From an uncultured Ruminococcus sp. (GTDB lineage: Bacteria > Bacillota > Clostridia > Oscillospirales > Acutalibacteraceae): 64,000 bases of DNA. Location: the NCBI GenBank assembly GCA_902763365.1, contig CACWRT010000002.1, forward strand, positions 1 through 64,000. Reading direction: 5' to 3'. Below are positions 7,964 through 15,322 of this stretch, piece by piece. The stretch's first letter is position 1; each line of letters begins with the position of its first letter. Below the pieces are notes generated by a model that saw only the letters and a list, made by a program, of their open reading frames with translations, was not told the origin of the DNA and made no database searches. A program made the translations under genes and the position numbers.

Positions 7964-8876
7964 AATATTTGCATCCTTGAATAATATCACGCTTTTTAAG
8001 CTCATGATTGATATGATTCAGTACACGTCTTTTGTTTTTACTCCATTCTGGTGCAATAAGTTTGTTTTTATCGCCGTCGCCTGTAAGTCTGTGTATGACT
8101 GTCTGAGGGGGAAGAATGGCGATAATGTCACAAAGGAGTGATATGTATTTATCCTCTTTGAGAGCGTTAAAAACTCCGTCTCTGTACATCTGAGCCAGTC
8201 TTGTACCTTCGAGTATGTGGAGGAGCTGAAGCTTTATGCCGTCCGATCCGCAGTTTGCAATATGCTTTGCGGTTGAGAGAATAGTTTCGCGGTTTTCGTG
8301 CGGCAGACCGATTATCATATGGGTTATGACCTGAGCACCGTATTTATGCAGATCATCTACAGCCTTGTCATATACAGCGGTCTTATAGCAGCGATTTATG
8401 AGTGCAGCAGTCTTATCGTCAGCAGTCTGCAAACCAAGTTCTACCCATACAGGCTTGATAGAAGATAATTCTTTTATGAGCAATAAAGTATCTTCACTTA
8501 AACAATCGGGTCGTGTTGCAATATCAAGTACTTCAATATCTTTTCTGTTTATCACAGGCATATAGATGTTTCTCAGATAAGAAACGGGCGCATAGGTGTT
8601 GGTATAAGACTGAAAATAAGCGATAAAACGTTCCCCTTTGTATTTTTCATATATCAGGGACTTTGCAGTATTTATCTGATCGGAAAGATCCGAAACTTTT
8701 TTGGCTGCAAAATCTCCCGACCCGTCGCCGCTGCAAAAAATGCAGCCCCCGTATGACAGAGTACCGTCTCTGTTAGGGCAGGTCATACCTCCGTCAAGAG
8801 AGAGCTTGTATAGTTTTTCACCGAATTCCTGTTTAAGGTAAAAGTCAAGTGAGTGATATCTTCTTCCGTTCCACAT
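7950..8876 (-). CDS. TIGR01212-family radical SAM protein (YhcC-like)
   Basis: A 308-residue radical SAM enzyme. The iron-sulfur cysteines are in CPNRDG (C33) and GGCIFC (C45, C48), the unusual spacing of the YhcC/TIGR01212 group, followed by TIGR01212-like segments such as ATRPDCLS, WVELGLQT and HMIIGLPHE. The natural substrate is unknown. I start at the MWNGRRYHSLD methionine because AAAGGAG lies 7 nt upstream; the longer frame adds ten residues without support. It converges on spoIIE with overlapping ends, so each transcript runs antisense into the other gene's 3' end. Confidence 0.9.
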   Translation of the reverse strand: MWNGRRYHSLDFYLKQEFGEKLYKLSLDGGMTCPNRDGTLSYGGCIFCSGDGSGDFAAKKVSDLSDQINTAKSLIYEKYKGERFIAYFQSYTNTYAPVSYLRNIYMPVINRKDIEVLDIATRPDCLSEDTLLLIKELSSIKPVWVELGLQTADDKTAALINRCYKTAVYDKAVDDLHKYGAQVITHMIIGLPHENRETILSTAKHIANCGSDGIKLQLLHILEGTRLAQMYRDGVFNALKEDKYISLLCDIIAILPPQTVIHRLTGDGDKNKLIAPEWSKNKRRVLNHINHELKKRDIIQGCKYFSYS

Positions 8877-8889
8877 AGATAACTCCTTT

Positions 8890-8927
8890 AAAAAATAAAC
8901 CGACACCTCTCACAGCGGCGGTGTCGG
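8890..8927 (-). terminator. Terminator downstream of rubredoxin
   Basis: Stem CCGACACC/GGTGTCGG followed on the minus strand by TTTATTTTTT. It lies between the rubredoxin stop and the radical SAM ribosome binding site, so the radical SAM gene is either partly attenuated or has its own weak promoter. On the plus strand it is followed by only TTTT. Confidence 0.75.
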
Positions 8928-8994
8928 TTTTAAGTTTGCCGAAATAAACTTAAATGTAAATACAAATGTTGATAACAAGTGCAGCATCAAAAAA

Positions 8995-9156
8995 TTACTC
9001 TTCGGGAGAGAAATCTTCTTTCCCTACACCGCAGAGAGGACAGGTCCAGTCATCGGGGATATCCTCGAAGGGTGTGTTGGGAGCAATGCCGTTGTCGGGA
9101 TCGCCGTCAAGAGGCTCATAAACATAGCCGCATACATTACAGACATACCTTTTCAT
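8995..9156 (-). CDS. Rubredoxin
   Basis: A 53-residue iron-only electron carrier. The translation reads [13 protein letters not shown] at the start, with C6 and C9 as the first CxxCG knuckle and C39 and C42 (CPLCG) as the second; the aromatic and DDW residues around the core fit classical rubredoxins. It is short enough to be missed by ORF callers with a 60-residue cutoff. A perfect AAAGGAGG lies 9 nt before the ATG, and a consensus promoter (TTGACA, 17 bp, TATAAT) lies upstream. Likely roles in this anaerobe are peroxide or oxygen detoxification or other redox chains, which is inference. Confidence 0.95.
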   Translation of the reverse strand: MKRYVCNVCGYVYEPLDGDPDNGIAPNTPFEDIPDDWTCPLCGVGKEDFSPEE

Positions 9157-9195
9157 ATACAAAAACCTCCTTTACAAGATCATTAACTGATACAA

Positions 9196-9224
9196 ATTAT
9201 ACAACATAACAACAACCTTGTCAA
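9196..9224 (-). promoter_or_regulatory. Consensus sigma-A promoter of the rubredoxin gene
   Basis: On the minus strand, perfect TTGACA (9219-9224) and perfect TATAAT (9196-9201) with a 17-bp spacer. This predicts strong constitutive expression of rubredoxin. Confidence 0.85.
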
Positions 9225-9231
9225 CTATTTT

Positions 9232-9312
9232 CCCACCGGCGAGCCGCCGGTCCCGTAACGCGGGGGTCGCTCCGCTGCGCATCCGCTCTGAACTCGCCGT
9301 TCATGCTGTACT
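9232..9312. repeat. Interspersed repeat family A, copy 2
   Basis: Inverted copy of 12-108, sharing the palindromic GGCGAGCCGCC end and the segment CGCTCTGAACTCGCCGTTCA. It lies directly upstream of the rubredoxin promoter. Confidence 0.8.
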
Positions 9313-9371
9313 GACCGCGTATCAGGCTTCTTGAGCAGCTCATTTTTTTCCATTGATAATATTTTGCCAAT

Positions 9372-9444
9372 TATAATTTTACATTAACCGTGACGCTGGA
9401 CCCATAACGCAGGGGTCGCTTCACTACGTTCCGCTCTGGGCTCG
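9372..9444. repeat. Repeat family A, copy 3, left part (split by the insertion sequence)
   Basis: Begins with a degenerate version of the TIR-like end (near 9375-9390), then GACGCTGGACCC and the GC-rich block also seen at 16503-16555. It ends in CTCTGGGCTCG (9434-9444), which is repeated on the other side of the insertion sequence at 11030-11040. Its continuation is at 11030-11108. Confidence 0.75.
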
Positions 9445-9468
9445 GTTAGTGTAAAATAATTCTGGGAG

Positions 9469-9498
9469 TTTTCCCCGCCCCCGCGGGGGCGGGGAAAA
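9469..9498. repeat. Perfect 30-bp GC palindrome inside the IS left end
   Basis: TTTTCCCCGCCCCCG followed directly by its exact reverse complement. It lies just inside the left inverted repeat and upstream of the transposase promoter. There is no T-run after the hairpin in either direction except the four bases within the arm itself. It could block read-in transcription or act in transposition. Confidence 0.85.
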
Positions 9499-9508
9499 TA
9501 AAAAAGTT

Positions 9509-9578
9509 ATGGAGAACCACCAATCGTGTTATAATTTGTTTGCACACAAAAACACGCACAGAAAGGTGATTCTCCATG
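9509..9578 (+). promoter_or_regulatory. Transposase promoter and start-sequestering inverted repeat
   Basis: An extended -10 promoter (TGT-TATAAT, 9527-9535) lies between two arms of an inverted repeat: ATGGAGAACCACC (9509-9521) and GGTGATTCTCCAT (9565-9577), 12 of 13 pairs. The second arm covers the end of the ribosome binding site and the start codon. Only transcripts entering from outside the element contain both arms, so only they would have the start hidden. Confidence 0.65.
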
Positions 9579-11003
9579 GAAACAATTATAACACAGATTA
9601 CAGCAAATGTGGTAGAGGAAATTTTAAAAAATATTGAAGAACAAGGTATATCAGATATCGGCAAAACTGCCGAATCTCTTTTATCTGTTCTGAAAGATGG
9701 TGCATTGAAAATTCTTTCAGCTGTAATTAAGGAAACAGATTCGGCGGTTCTCAGCGCTAAAAAAGAACGTAAAATAGACGGTATCACTGTAAAGCAAAGA
9801 AATGTTCCGAGAACGGTTGTTACTTCGCTGGGAGGATTGAAATACACGAGGACATATTTTCAGCTTGGTGATGGCTCAAAGGCATATCTTACTGATCAGC
9901 TGATAGGTATAGAGCCGTTTGAAAGGGTAACAAAGGAACTGTGTGCCGAGCTTGTACAGAATACAGCAACAATGTCCATGCAGAAGGCTGCCACAGTGAC
10001 AGGTGCACCTGTCAGCCGCCAAACGGTAAATAACAAAGTTCTTTCCATGCATGATGTCGTTACAGAGATCAGCAGAGTTGAAAACACTCCATCTGAGCTT
10101 CATATATTTGCAGATGAGGATCATGTCCATCTGCGTCCCAGGAGGAGTGCCATAGTGCCGCTTGTAACCGTTACCGAGGGTATAGATATGTCCAATCCTA
10201 AAAGGCATAAGACTATATCTCCTGTACATTTTCAGGGCTATGGTATGGATAATCATGTCTTTGTAGATAATGTAGTTGCCGCCATCTACGAAAAGTATGA
10301 CATGGATAGAGTCGATAGAGTTTACATCCATGCCGATGGCGGTAACTGGATAAAAACACTTGGAACTCTTATGCCTAATGCTGTGTTTGTTATGGATGGT
10401 TTCCATCTTGAAAAGTATCTTAAAAAGCTGTTACGGCTTAATGGAGCAGCTCCATACTCAGGTGTTGTCCGTAAAGCAATCAGAGAAAACAATTTTGAAG
10501 ATTTTGCCGGTTATATTTCTTCTATCAGCGAAAAACAAGATGAAAAGGACAAAAAGAAGCTTCATGAGCTTGTGAACTATTTCCAGAATAACTGGGACTC
10601 TATTGTTGAACGCATGAATTGTACTCATTGCGGAAGCTGTACAGAACCTCTTATCAGCCATACTTTATCCCAACGTCTTAGCAGAAATCCGCTTGCATGG
10701 AGTAAAGAAGGTCTTGGCAAGATGGCTATGCTTCGAGTTTTTGAGGAAAACGGAGGCAGAGTAACTGCTGAACACATTCGCATTTCCAGAGATAAATCGG
10801 AAAGAAGCAAAGACTTCAATGCCCTCAGAAATGGGCTTGAAATATACAGCAAATACGCCAAAGATCAGGTCAGATCTGTCTTTGGCAGCAAACACGATTG
10901 GAGTATCTTCGAGAAAGATCATGCTCCGTCTGCTTTTACTTATGGTAAGCTCACAGGCACTACTATTCTTTTAAAAGCCTGTGCTAAACTCAGGGCTGTT
11001 TGA
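9576..11003 (+). CDS. ISLre2-family transposase
   Basis: A 475-residue transposase recognised as the ISLre2 (UPF0236) family by LGGLKYTRTYFQ, the ADEDHVHL segment, the YIHADGGNWIK motif and VFVMDGFHLEKY, which carry acidic residues of a DDE-like core. The length is normal and no disruption is seen. The ribosome binding site AAAGG is 9-13 nt before the ATG. Expression is probably limited by the hairpin described at 9509-9578. It makes the enclosing element autonomous and could act on related repeats with similar ends. Confidence 0.93.
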   Translation: METIITQITANVVEEILKNIEEQGISDIGKTAESLLSVLKDGALKILSAVIKETDSAVLSAKKERKIDGITVKQRNVPRTVVTSLGGLKYTRTYFQLGDGSKAYLTDQLIGIEPFERVTKELCAELVQNTATMSMQKAATVTGAPVSRQTVNNKVLSMHDVVTEISRVENTPSELHIFADEDHVHLRPRRSAIVPLVTVTEGIDMSNPKRHKTISPVHFQGYGMDNHVFVDNVVAAIYEKYDMDRVDRVYIHADGGNWIKTLGTLMPNAVFVMDGFHLEKYLKKLLRLNGAAPYSGVVRKAIRENNFEDFAGYISSISEKQDEKDKKKLHELVNYFQNNWDSIVERMNCTHCGSCTEPLISHTLSQRLSRNPLAWSKEGLGKMAMLRVFEENGGRVTAEHIRISRDKSERSKDFNALRNGLEIYSKYAKDQVRSVFGSKHDWSIFEKDHAPSAFTYGKLTGTTILLKACAKLRAV

Positions 11004-11029
11004 TTTTTCCCAGAACTACTTGACACTAT

Positions 11030-11108
11030 CTCTGGGCTCGTCGCCCCAACTTTTATTAGTTGCGGTTATTACTTTTTTATCAGCTGTTATTTTATGTGAC
11101 TTTGCTTT
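11030..11108. repeat. Repeat family A, copy 3, right part
   Basis: Begins with the second copy of CTCTGGGCTCG and continues with GCGGTTATTACTTTTTTATC, which matches 16583-16602 and the reverse complement of the copy near 34045. Joining this to 9372-9444 recreates the arrangement of the copy at 16494, showing where the insertion sequence landed. Confidence 0.8.
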
Positions 11109-11139
11109 TTAATTTGTTCACAAAAAATTTTCAAAATAT

Positions 11140-11182
11140 TTGACTTAAAGTCATTGACTTGTGGTCAATTGTTTGCTATTCT
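11140..11182 (+). promoter_or_regulatory. Promoter and paired palindromes upstream of the TetR gene
   Basis: Two adjoining palindromes, TGACTTAAAGTCA (11141-11153) and ATTGAC-TTGTG-GTCAAT (11153-11169), lie over a possible -35 TTGACT (11155-11160) with -10 TATTCT (11177-11182) after 16 bp. TetR regulators usually bind such sites next to their own gene, so autorepression is likely. Confidence 0.6.
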
Positions 11183-11211
11183 ATATTTAACGAGCGTTGG
11201 GAGGTGTAATT

Positions 11212-11802
11212 TTGAGTATCAGACGGGAAAGAGCACAGGAAACAAGAGCTAAAATCGTTGCTGCGGCAGAAAAACTAATCTCCGAAAAAGGTTTTGATGC
11301 TGTACAGATCATTGACATTACAAATGAAGCAGGTGTAGGAAAGGGATCTTTTTATACTTATTTCAAGCGTAAAGAAGATATTGTTGCAGAGATTGCCTAT
11401 ACAAAATTTGAATCTATTCATGATCAGTCAAAAGAGCGTGAAGGAAATGTCTGTGACAAAATAGCTTCATTTATTACGGATTCAATGGAATATATCAAGG
11501 AAACCGGGATAAAGATTTCACAGCAATGGATAAGGGGGATCGTTGCTCCTGATAATCAGGATGGTATTCAAAAGCTGATGTATGACCGACAAGTGATACA
11601 CAGTTTTCTTGAGAAAGCAGTCGAACACGGTGAAATTACTGAGCAAATTCCCATAGATCAGCTTACCTATTGGATCACATCGGAATATTACGGGATAGTT
11701 TTTTGTTGGGCATTGACTGACGGAGAAAATGATCCTGCCGCAGCGATAAACGATTTTTGTTATGGAATGCTTCGGGAATATCTGAAGCAATACATGGAAT
11801 AA
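11212..11802 (+). CDS. TetR/AcrR-family transcriptional regulator
   Basis: A 196-residue repressor with the TetR N-terminal helix-turn-helix (ITNEAGVGKGSFYTYF, about residues 36-51) and a variable ligand-binding C-terminal domain of unknown specificity. The start is TTG at 11212, 7 nt after GGGAGG; an upstream TTG at 11197 lies on the ribosome binding site itself and is unlikely. Paired palindromes at 11141-11169 suggest autoregulation. The downstream aldo/keto reductase, alcohol dehydrogenase and flavodoxin genes on the same strand are probable targets, hinting at control by a reactive aldehyde or redox signal (inference). Confidence 0.92.
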   Translation: MSIRRERAQETRAKIVAAAEKLISEKGFDAVQIIDITNEAGVGKGSFYTYFKRKEDIVAEIAYTKFESIHDQSKEREGNVCDKIASFITDSMEYIKETGIKISQQWIRGIVAPDNQDGIQKLMYDRQVIHSFLEKAVEHGEITEQIPIDQLTYWITSEYYGIVFCWALTDGENDPAAAINDFCYGMLREYLKQYME

Positions 11803-11851
11803 TGCTTAGTTTATTTAAAGCATGAAATAATTATATCAGGAGGTTTTCACT

Positions 11852-12712
11852 ATGGAATTCGTAACACTTAACACAGGAGCAAAAATGCCTCTGGAGGGCT
11901 TCGGAGTATTCCAGATACCCGACCCGTCACAATGCGAAGAGGTAGTCTATAACGCAATAAAAACAGGCTATCGTCTTCTGGACACTGCCTCAGCGTATAT
12001 GAATGAGGAGGCAGTCGGAAAAGCTGTTGCTCGTGCTGTTGCAGACGGTATTACAACCCGTGAAGAAATGTTTATTACAACTAAAGTCTGGGTCAGCGAT
12101 ATGGGCAGTGAAGAAGCAGCATACCAGGCTGTTAAGACTTCACTTTCAAAGCTTGATATGGAATATGTTGACCTTATTCTCCTGCATCAGCCTATGAGCG
12201 ATTATTTTGCAGCATACAGGGGTATTACCAAGGCATACAAAGAGGGATTGACAAAAGCAATAGGTGTTGCAAACTTCTATCCTGCAATTCTTGCGAATTT
12301 TTGTGAAACAGTCGAAGTCATTCCGGCTGTAAATCAGATAGAGCTTCATCCGTTTTTTGCACAGCAGTCGGCAATTGAAAATATGAAATCTTACGGCGTA
12401 GTTCCTCAGGCATGGGGACCCCTGGCAGAAGGAAAGCATGGCATTTTTACCGATCCTGAAATAAAGGCTGTCGGTGACAAATACGGTAAGAGCAATGCAC
12501 AGGTAGTTCTCCGATGGAATGCGCAGAGAGGTGTTTCCATTATACCGAAATCCGTCAAGGTCGAGAGAATGGAACAGAACATTGACATATGGGATTTCAC
12601 ATTGACAGACGAGGAAATGGCAGTGGTCGCATCAAAGGATCTGGGACACAGCGAGATAGTAAATCATGACGATCCGATGTTTGTTAAATTTGTATTGGGA
12701 ATGAAGGTCTGA
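11852..12712 (+). CDS. Aldo/keto reductase
   Basis: A 286-residue NADPH-dependent carbonyl reductase of the AKR superfamily. The catalytic tetrad is visible as D44 and Y49 (LDTASAYMNEEAVG), K78 (ITTKVW) and H112 (LLHQP); the coenzyme segment is SIIPKSVKVERMEQN near the C terminus. The closest general type is the 2,5-diketo-gluconate reductase-like AKR5 group. A strong AGGAGG precedes the ATG. It sits between the TetR gene and an alcohol dehydrogenase, consistent with a small aldehyde/ketone detoxification unit. Confidence 0.93.
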   Translation: MEFVTLNTGAKMPLEGFGVFQIPDPSQCEEVVYNAIKTGYRLLDTASAYMNEEAVGKAVARAVADGITTREEMFITTKVWVSDMGSEEAAYQAVKTSLSKLDMEYVDLILLHQPMSDYFAAYRGITKAYKEGLTKAIGVANFYPAILANFCETVEVIPAVNQIELHPFFAQQSAIENMKSYGVVPQAWGPLAEGKHGIFTDPEIKAVGDKYGKSNAQVVLRWNAQRGVSIIPKSVKVERMEQNIDIWDFTLTDEEMAVVASKDLGHSEIVNHDDPMFVKFVLGMKV

Positions 12713-12735
12713 CATAATAAAGGAGAAACTGATAA

Positions 12736-13893
12736 ATGAATAATTTTAATTATCAATATCCGGTAAAGGTCTGTTTTGGCGACGGCATAGCAAAATCTTC
12801 TCTTGCTGCCGAGCTGACTAAATACGGAAATAATATACTGCTTGCTTACGGCGGAGGTTCAATCAAAAAGTTCGGTATATATGATTAGATCATGTCTGTT
12901 CTTAAAGAAGCAGGAAAGAATGTTACCGAGTTTTCGGGTATCATGTCCAACCCCACCTATGAAAAGGTGCAGGAGGGGGCAAAGCTTGCAAGAGAAAACG
13001 GCATTAACTTCATCCTTGCTGTGGGCGGAGGTTCGGTTATCGATTGCTGCAAGATCGTTTCCGCACAGGCGAAAACGGATGAGGATATCTGGGATCTTGA
13101 ATATGCTAAAGGAGGGCAGCCAAAGGAATTTATCACCATGGGTGCAGTTGTTACAGCATTCGGCACAGGTGCGGAAATGAATAATGGTGCAGTTATTACC
13201 AACGTAGAGAAAAAGCAGAAATCTCCGCTTTGGGGTGCATTCTATGACTTTGCTGTACTTGATGTAGGTTACACCATGACTATGCCCATGAAGCAGGTTA
13301 TCTCAGGCTCGTTTGATACACTCAGTCACTGTATGGAAACCTGTCTTGGCTCCCCGAGAGAAACAAATCTCAGTGATGAGATCAATGAAGCCGTTATGAG
13401 AAATGTTATTAAGAATATCAGAGCTACTCTGCAAAACCCGGATGATAGGTTTGCACGTTCGGAGCTTGTCTGGGCGGCAGCTATGGCGGAAAACGGTATC
13501 CTCAAGCTTGGCAAAGTGACGGACTTTCAGTGTCATATGTTAGAGCATCAGCTGGGTGCATATACCGATTGTAACCACGGTCAGGGACTTGCCGTACTGC
13601 ATCCTGTTTTGTATCGTCACATGATGCCGGAGGCAAACAAGCAGTTTGCGAGGCTGGCAGTTGAGGTATGGGGGATCACTGCCGACGGCAAAACCGAAGC
13701 GGAACTTGCAGAGTGCTTTATCACAGCTTTGTCTGACTTTATAAAAGAAATAGGATTGCCTGCAACGCTTACCGAAATGGGAGTAGACGGTACCGACCTT
13801 GAAGCGATTGCAAAATCAACGATTCGTACAGGCGGCTGTGTCAAAAAGCTTACGGATGAAGAGCTTCTTGCTGTATTAAAGGAATGTGTATGA
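12736..13893 (+). pseudogene. Iron-containing alcohol dehydrogenase with an in-frame amber codon
   Basis: From ATG 12736 (ribosome binding site AGGAG) the frame encodes MNNFNYQYPVKVCFGDG and the GGGSIKKFGIYD segment typical of NADPH-dependent butanol dehydrogenase-like enzymes, then hits TAG at 12886-12888 (codon 51). The same frame continues without further breaks to a normal C terminus, with the metal-site regions SFDTLSHCMET and CNHGQG intact. The total length of about 385 codons fits the family. A restart at ATG 12892 would give a 333-residue protein lacking the first part of the nucleotide-binding domain. Most likely a recent nonsense mutation or a sequencing error; amber read-through is possible but unsupported. 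Confidence 0.8.
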
Positions 13894-13961
13894 TGCAGGC
13901 AAAAGGATCATGCAAAGGTCATTCACTTATGCAAAAATGATTCGTATAAGTGACACTTATC

Positions 13962-14004
13962 AAAAAACGCCTAAAATCGAATTGAAGATTTCCGGCGTTT
14001 TTTT
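13962..14004 (+). terminator. Terminator after the alcohol dehydrogenase
   Basis: Stem AAAAAACGCC/GGCGTTTTTT with further pairing inside the loop, ending in a run of seven T. A short palindrome ATAAGTG-A-CACTTAT (13946-13960) lies just before it. The flavodoxin gene downstream therefore needs some read-through or its own promoter. Confidence 0.75.
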
Positions 14005-14058
14005 ATACTTGTATTATGAAAGGCGGCACAGTCGCAAAATTATAAGGAGGAACAGAAA

Positions 14059-14574
14059 ATGGCAAGAAACCTTATTATTTACTATTCAAGAACCGGAGAG
14101 AACTATTGGAATGGAAGTATAAAGAACATTTCCAAGGGCAATACGGAGATCGTCGCAGAGTTTATCCAAAAAGCAGTAGGAGCAGACCTGTTTGAGGTTG
14201 AAACTGTAAAGACTTATGCGACGGATTATTATGAATGTATCGAAGATGCAAAGGCAGAACTACGTGCAAATGCAAGACCGGAGCTGAAAAAATATCTTGA
14301 TGATATTTCGGAGTATGATAACATAGTTATAGCAGGCCCCTGTTGGTGGGGAACTTATCCTATGGCGATTTTTTCACAGCTTGAAAAGCTGGATTTCACC
14401 GGGAAGAAAGTGTTCCCTGTTATGACCCATGAAGGAAGCGGTCAGGCAGGTTCAACGGCAGCGCTTAAAAAGTACTGCAAGGGTGCAGTTGTCGGGAACG
14501 GACTTGCAGTTCACGGAGCAGATGCCGCAAAATCAGAAAAAACTGTTGCAAGTTGGGCGAAAAAGGAATTATGA
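14059..14574 (+). CDS. Flavodoxin
   Basis: A 171-residue FMN-binding electron carrier. The N-terminal FMN phosphate loop is of the long clostridial form, YYSRTGENYWNG then SKGNTEIVAEF, and GPCWWGTYPMAIFSQLE forms a second flavin loop. GGAGG precedes the ATG at 14059. It overlaps the next gene by the sequence ATGA. Together with the two neighbouring oxidoreductases it suggests a redox role for the cluster. Confidence 0.9.
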   Translation: MARNLIIYYSRTGENYWNGSIKNISKGNTEIVAEFIQKAVGADLFEVETVKTYATDYYECIEDAKAELRANARPELKKYLDDISEYDNIVIAGPCWWGTYPMAIFSQLEKLDFTGKKVFPVMTHEGSGQAGSTAALKKYCKGAVVGNGLAVHGADAAKSEKTVASWAKKEL

Positions 14575-15021
14575 AAAAAATACGGATGATAATTGATGTC
14601 CTGATGACGGCGATGCTGCCGCTCCTTATGGCGTATTCTCTGATTGGAGAGAGTAATCATGAAATTCTGGGTATTGTTATGTTTGCGCTGTTTATTGCAC
14701 ATCATATTATAAACCGGAATCGGACTGCATATAAAAGCGATCAGTGCAAAGCTGAGCGTAAAAATAAATAAATCTGTAAAATATGTGATCACAGTGCTGT
14801 TTATTCTGATCGCTGCATACGGTGTGTATGCTTTTATCCAACGGGGCATCGCTGATTATATGTTTATGAAGGTAATGTTTGCATTCTTTGATTTCAACGA
14901 ATCCATATTACTTTTCCTTTTGGATTATGCAGCGGTAATGGTACTTTCAGCAGAAGCTGCTTTTTGGATACAGAAAGCTTTGCTTTTGATAGGAAAAAGA
15001 AAAAAGAAGTCTGATCATTAG
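14571..15021 (+). pseudogene. Small membrane protein, DUF4405-like, frameshifted
   Basis: The first frame (14571-14771) encodes 66 residues with two hydrophobic helices and LGIVMFALFIAHHIINRN, resembling the start of DUF4405 proteins. It stops, and the second frame (from about 14731, GTG possible at 14785, to 15021) continues with helices such as YVITVLFILIAAYGVYAF and ILLFLLDYAAVMVL that I would expect as the rest of the same protein. The two halves are in different frames, so a frameshift around 14720-14780 is likely. Two separate small proteins cannot be excluded. The start overlaps the flavodoxin stop. Confidence 0.55.
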
Positions 15022-15089
15022 AGTAGGAGAAAGAAAAGACTTATTGTATCTACGTATGCCGTTCTTGAATAATAAAAGCAAATCCTGTA

Positions 15090-15129
15090 TAAAAAACAGC
15101 CTGAGAGCTTTTCGGAGCTTTCAGGCTGT
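15090..15129 (-). terminator. Hairpin terminator, minus strand
   Basis: Stem ACAGCCTGA/TCAGGCTGT (15096-15104, 15121-15129) with inner AGC/GCT pairing, followed on the minus strand by TTTTTTATAC. It would terminate minus-strand transcription from the GyrI-like gene and the VOC remnant, and weakly the plus strand. Confidence 0.7.
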
Positions 15130-15157
15130 GATTTGTTTAGTAGGATAAATCAAGATT

Positions 15158-15313
15158 TTATAAATCTTTCTTTTCGTATGGTTTGATCCATGAACCTATT
15201 TCTATAAGATTTCCTTCCGGATCAGCAATATAACATATCCTTTGTCCCAAAGGTTCCGTTGTAGGTTCTGATATTGGTACTGCACCTTGTATCAGGTTTT
15301 CAAAGCGGTTCAT
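15158..15313 (-). pseudogene. C-terminal remnant of a glyoxalase/VOC-family protein
   Basis: The minus strand encodes 51 residues from an ATG at 15313, including GAVPISEPTTEPLGQR and CYIADPEGNLIEIGSW, the usual C-terminal beta-alpha-beta part of VOC (glyoxalase/bleomycin-resistance-like) proteins. The N-terminal two thirds are absent, there is no ribosome binding site, and the gene before it ends at 15323. I read it as a truncated gene. Confidence 0.7.
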
Positions 15314-15322
15314 TGTTTGATC

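Larger units (their letters stand above)
9445..11029 (+). mobile_element. ISLre2-family insertion sequence, complete
   Basis: About 1585 bp with one transposase gene. The imperfect terminal inverted repeats of about 21-23 bp share the core TTCTGGGA and the outer TAGTGT: left 9447-9467, right 11008-11028. It is flanked by the 11-bp direct repeat CTCTGGGCTCG (9434-9444 and 11030-11040), interpreted as the target duplication. The flanking DNA on both sides is one interrupted copy of repeat family A, as shown by the uninterrupted copy near 16494. The element looks intact and recent. Confidence 0.85.

Noticed and set aside
8979..9209. Plus-strand frame of 76 codons
   Set aside because: It is antisense to rubredoxin, which has correct Cys motifs, a ribosome binding site and a consensus promoter.
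12736..13893. Genetic-code reassignment of TAG
   Set aside because: Other genes in the window end in TAG at sensible positions (for example 32768-32770), so TAG is an ordinary stop here.
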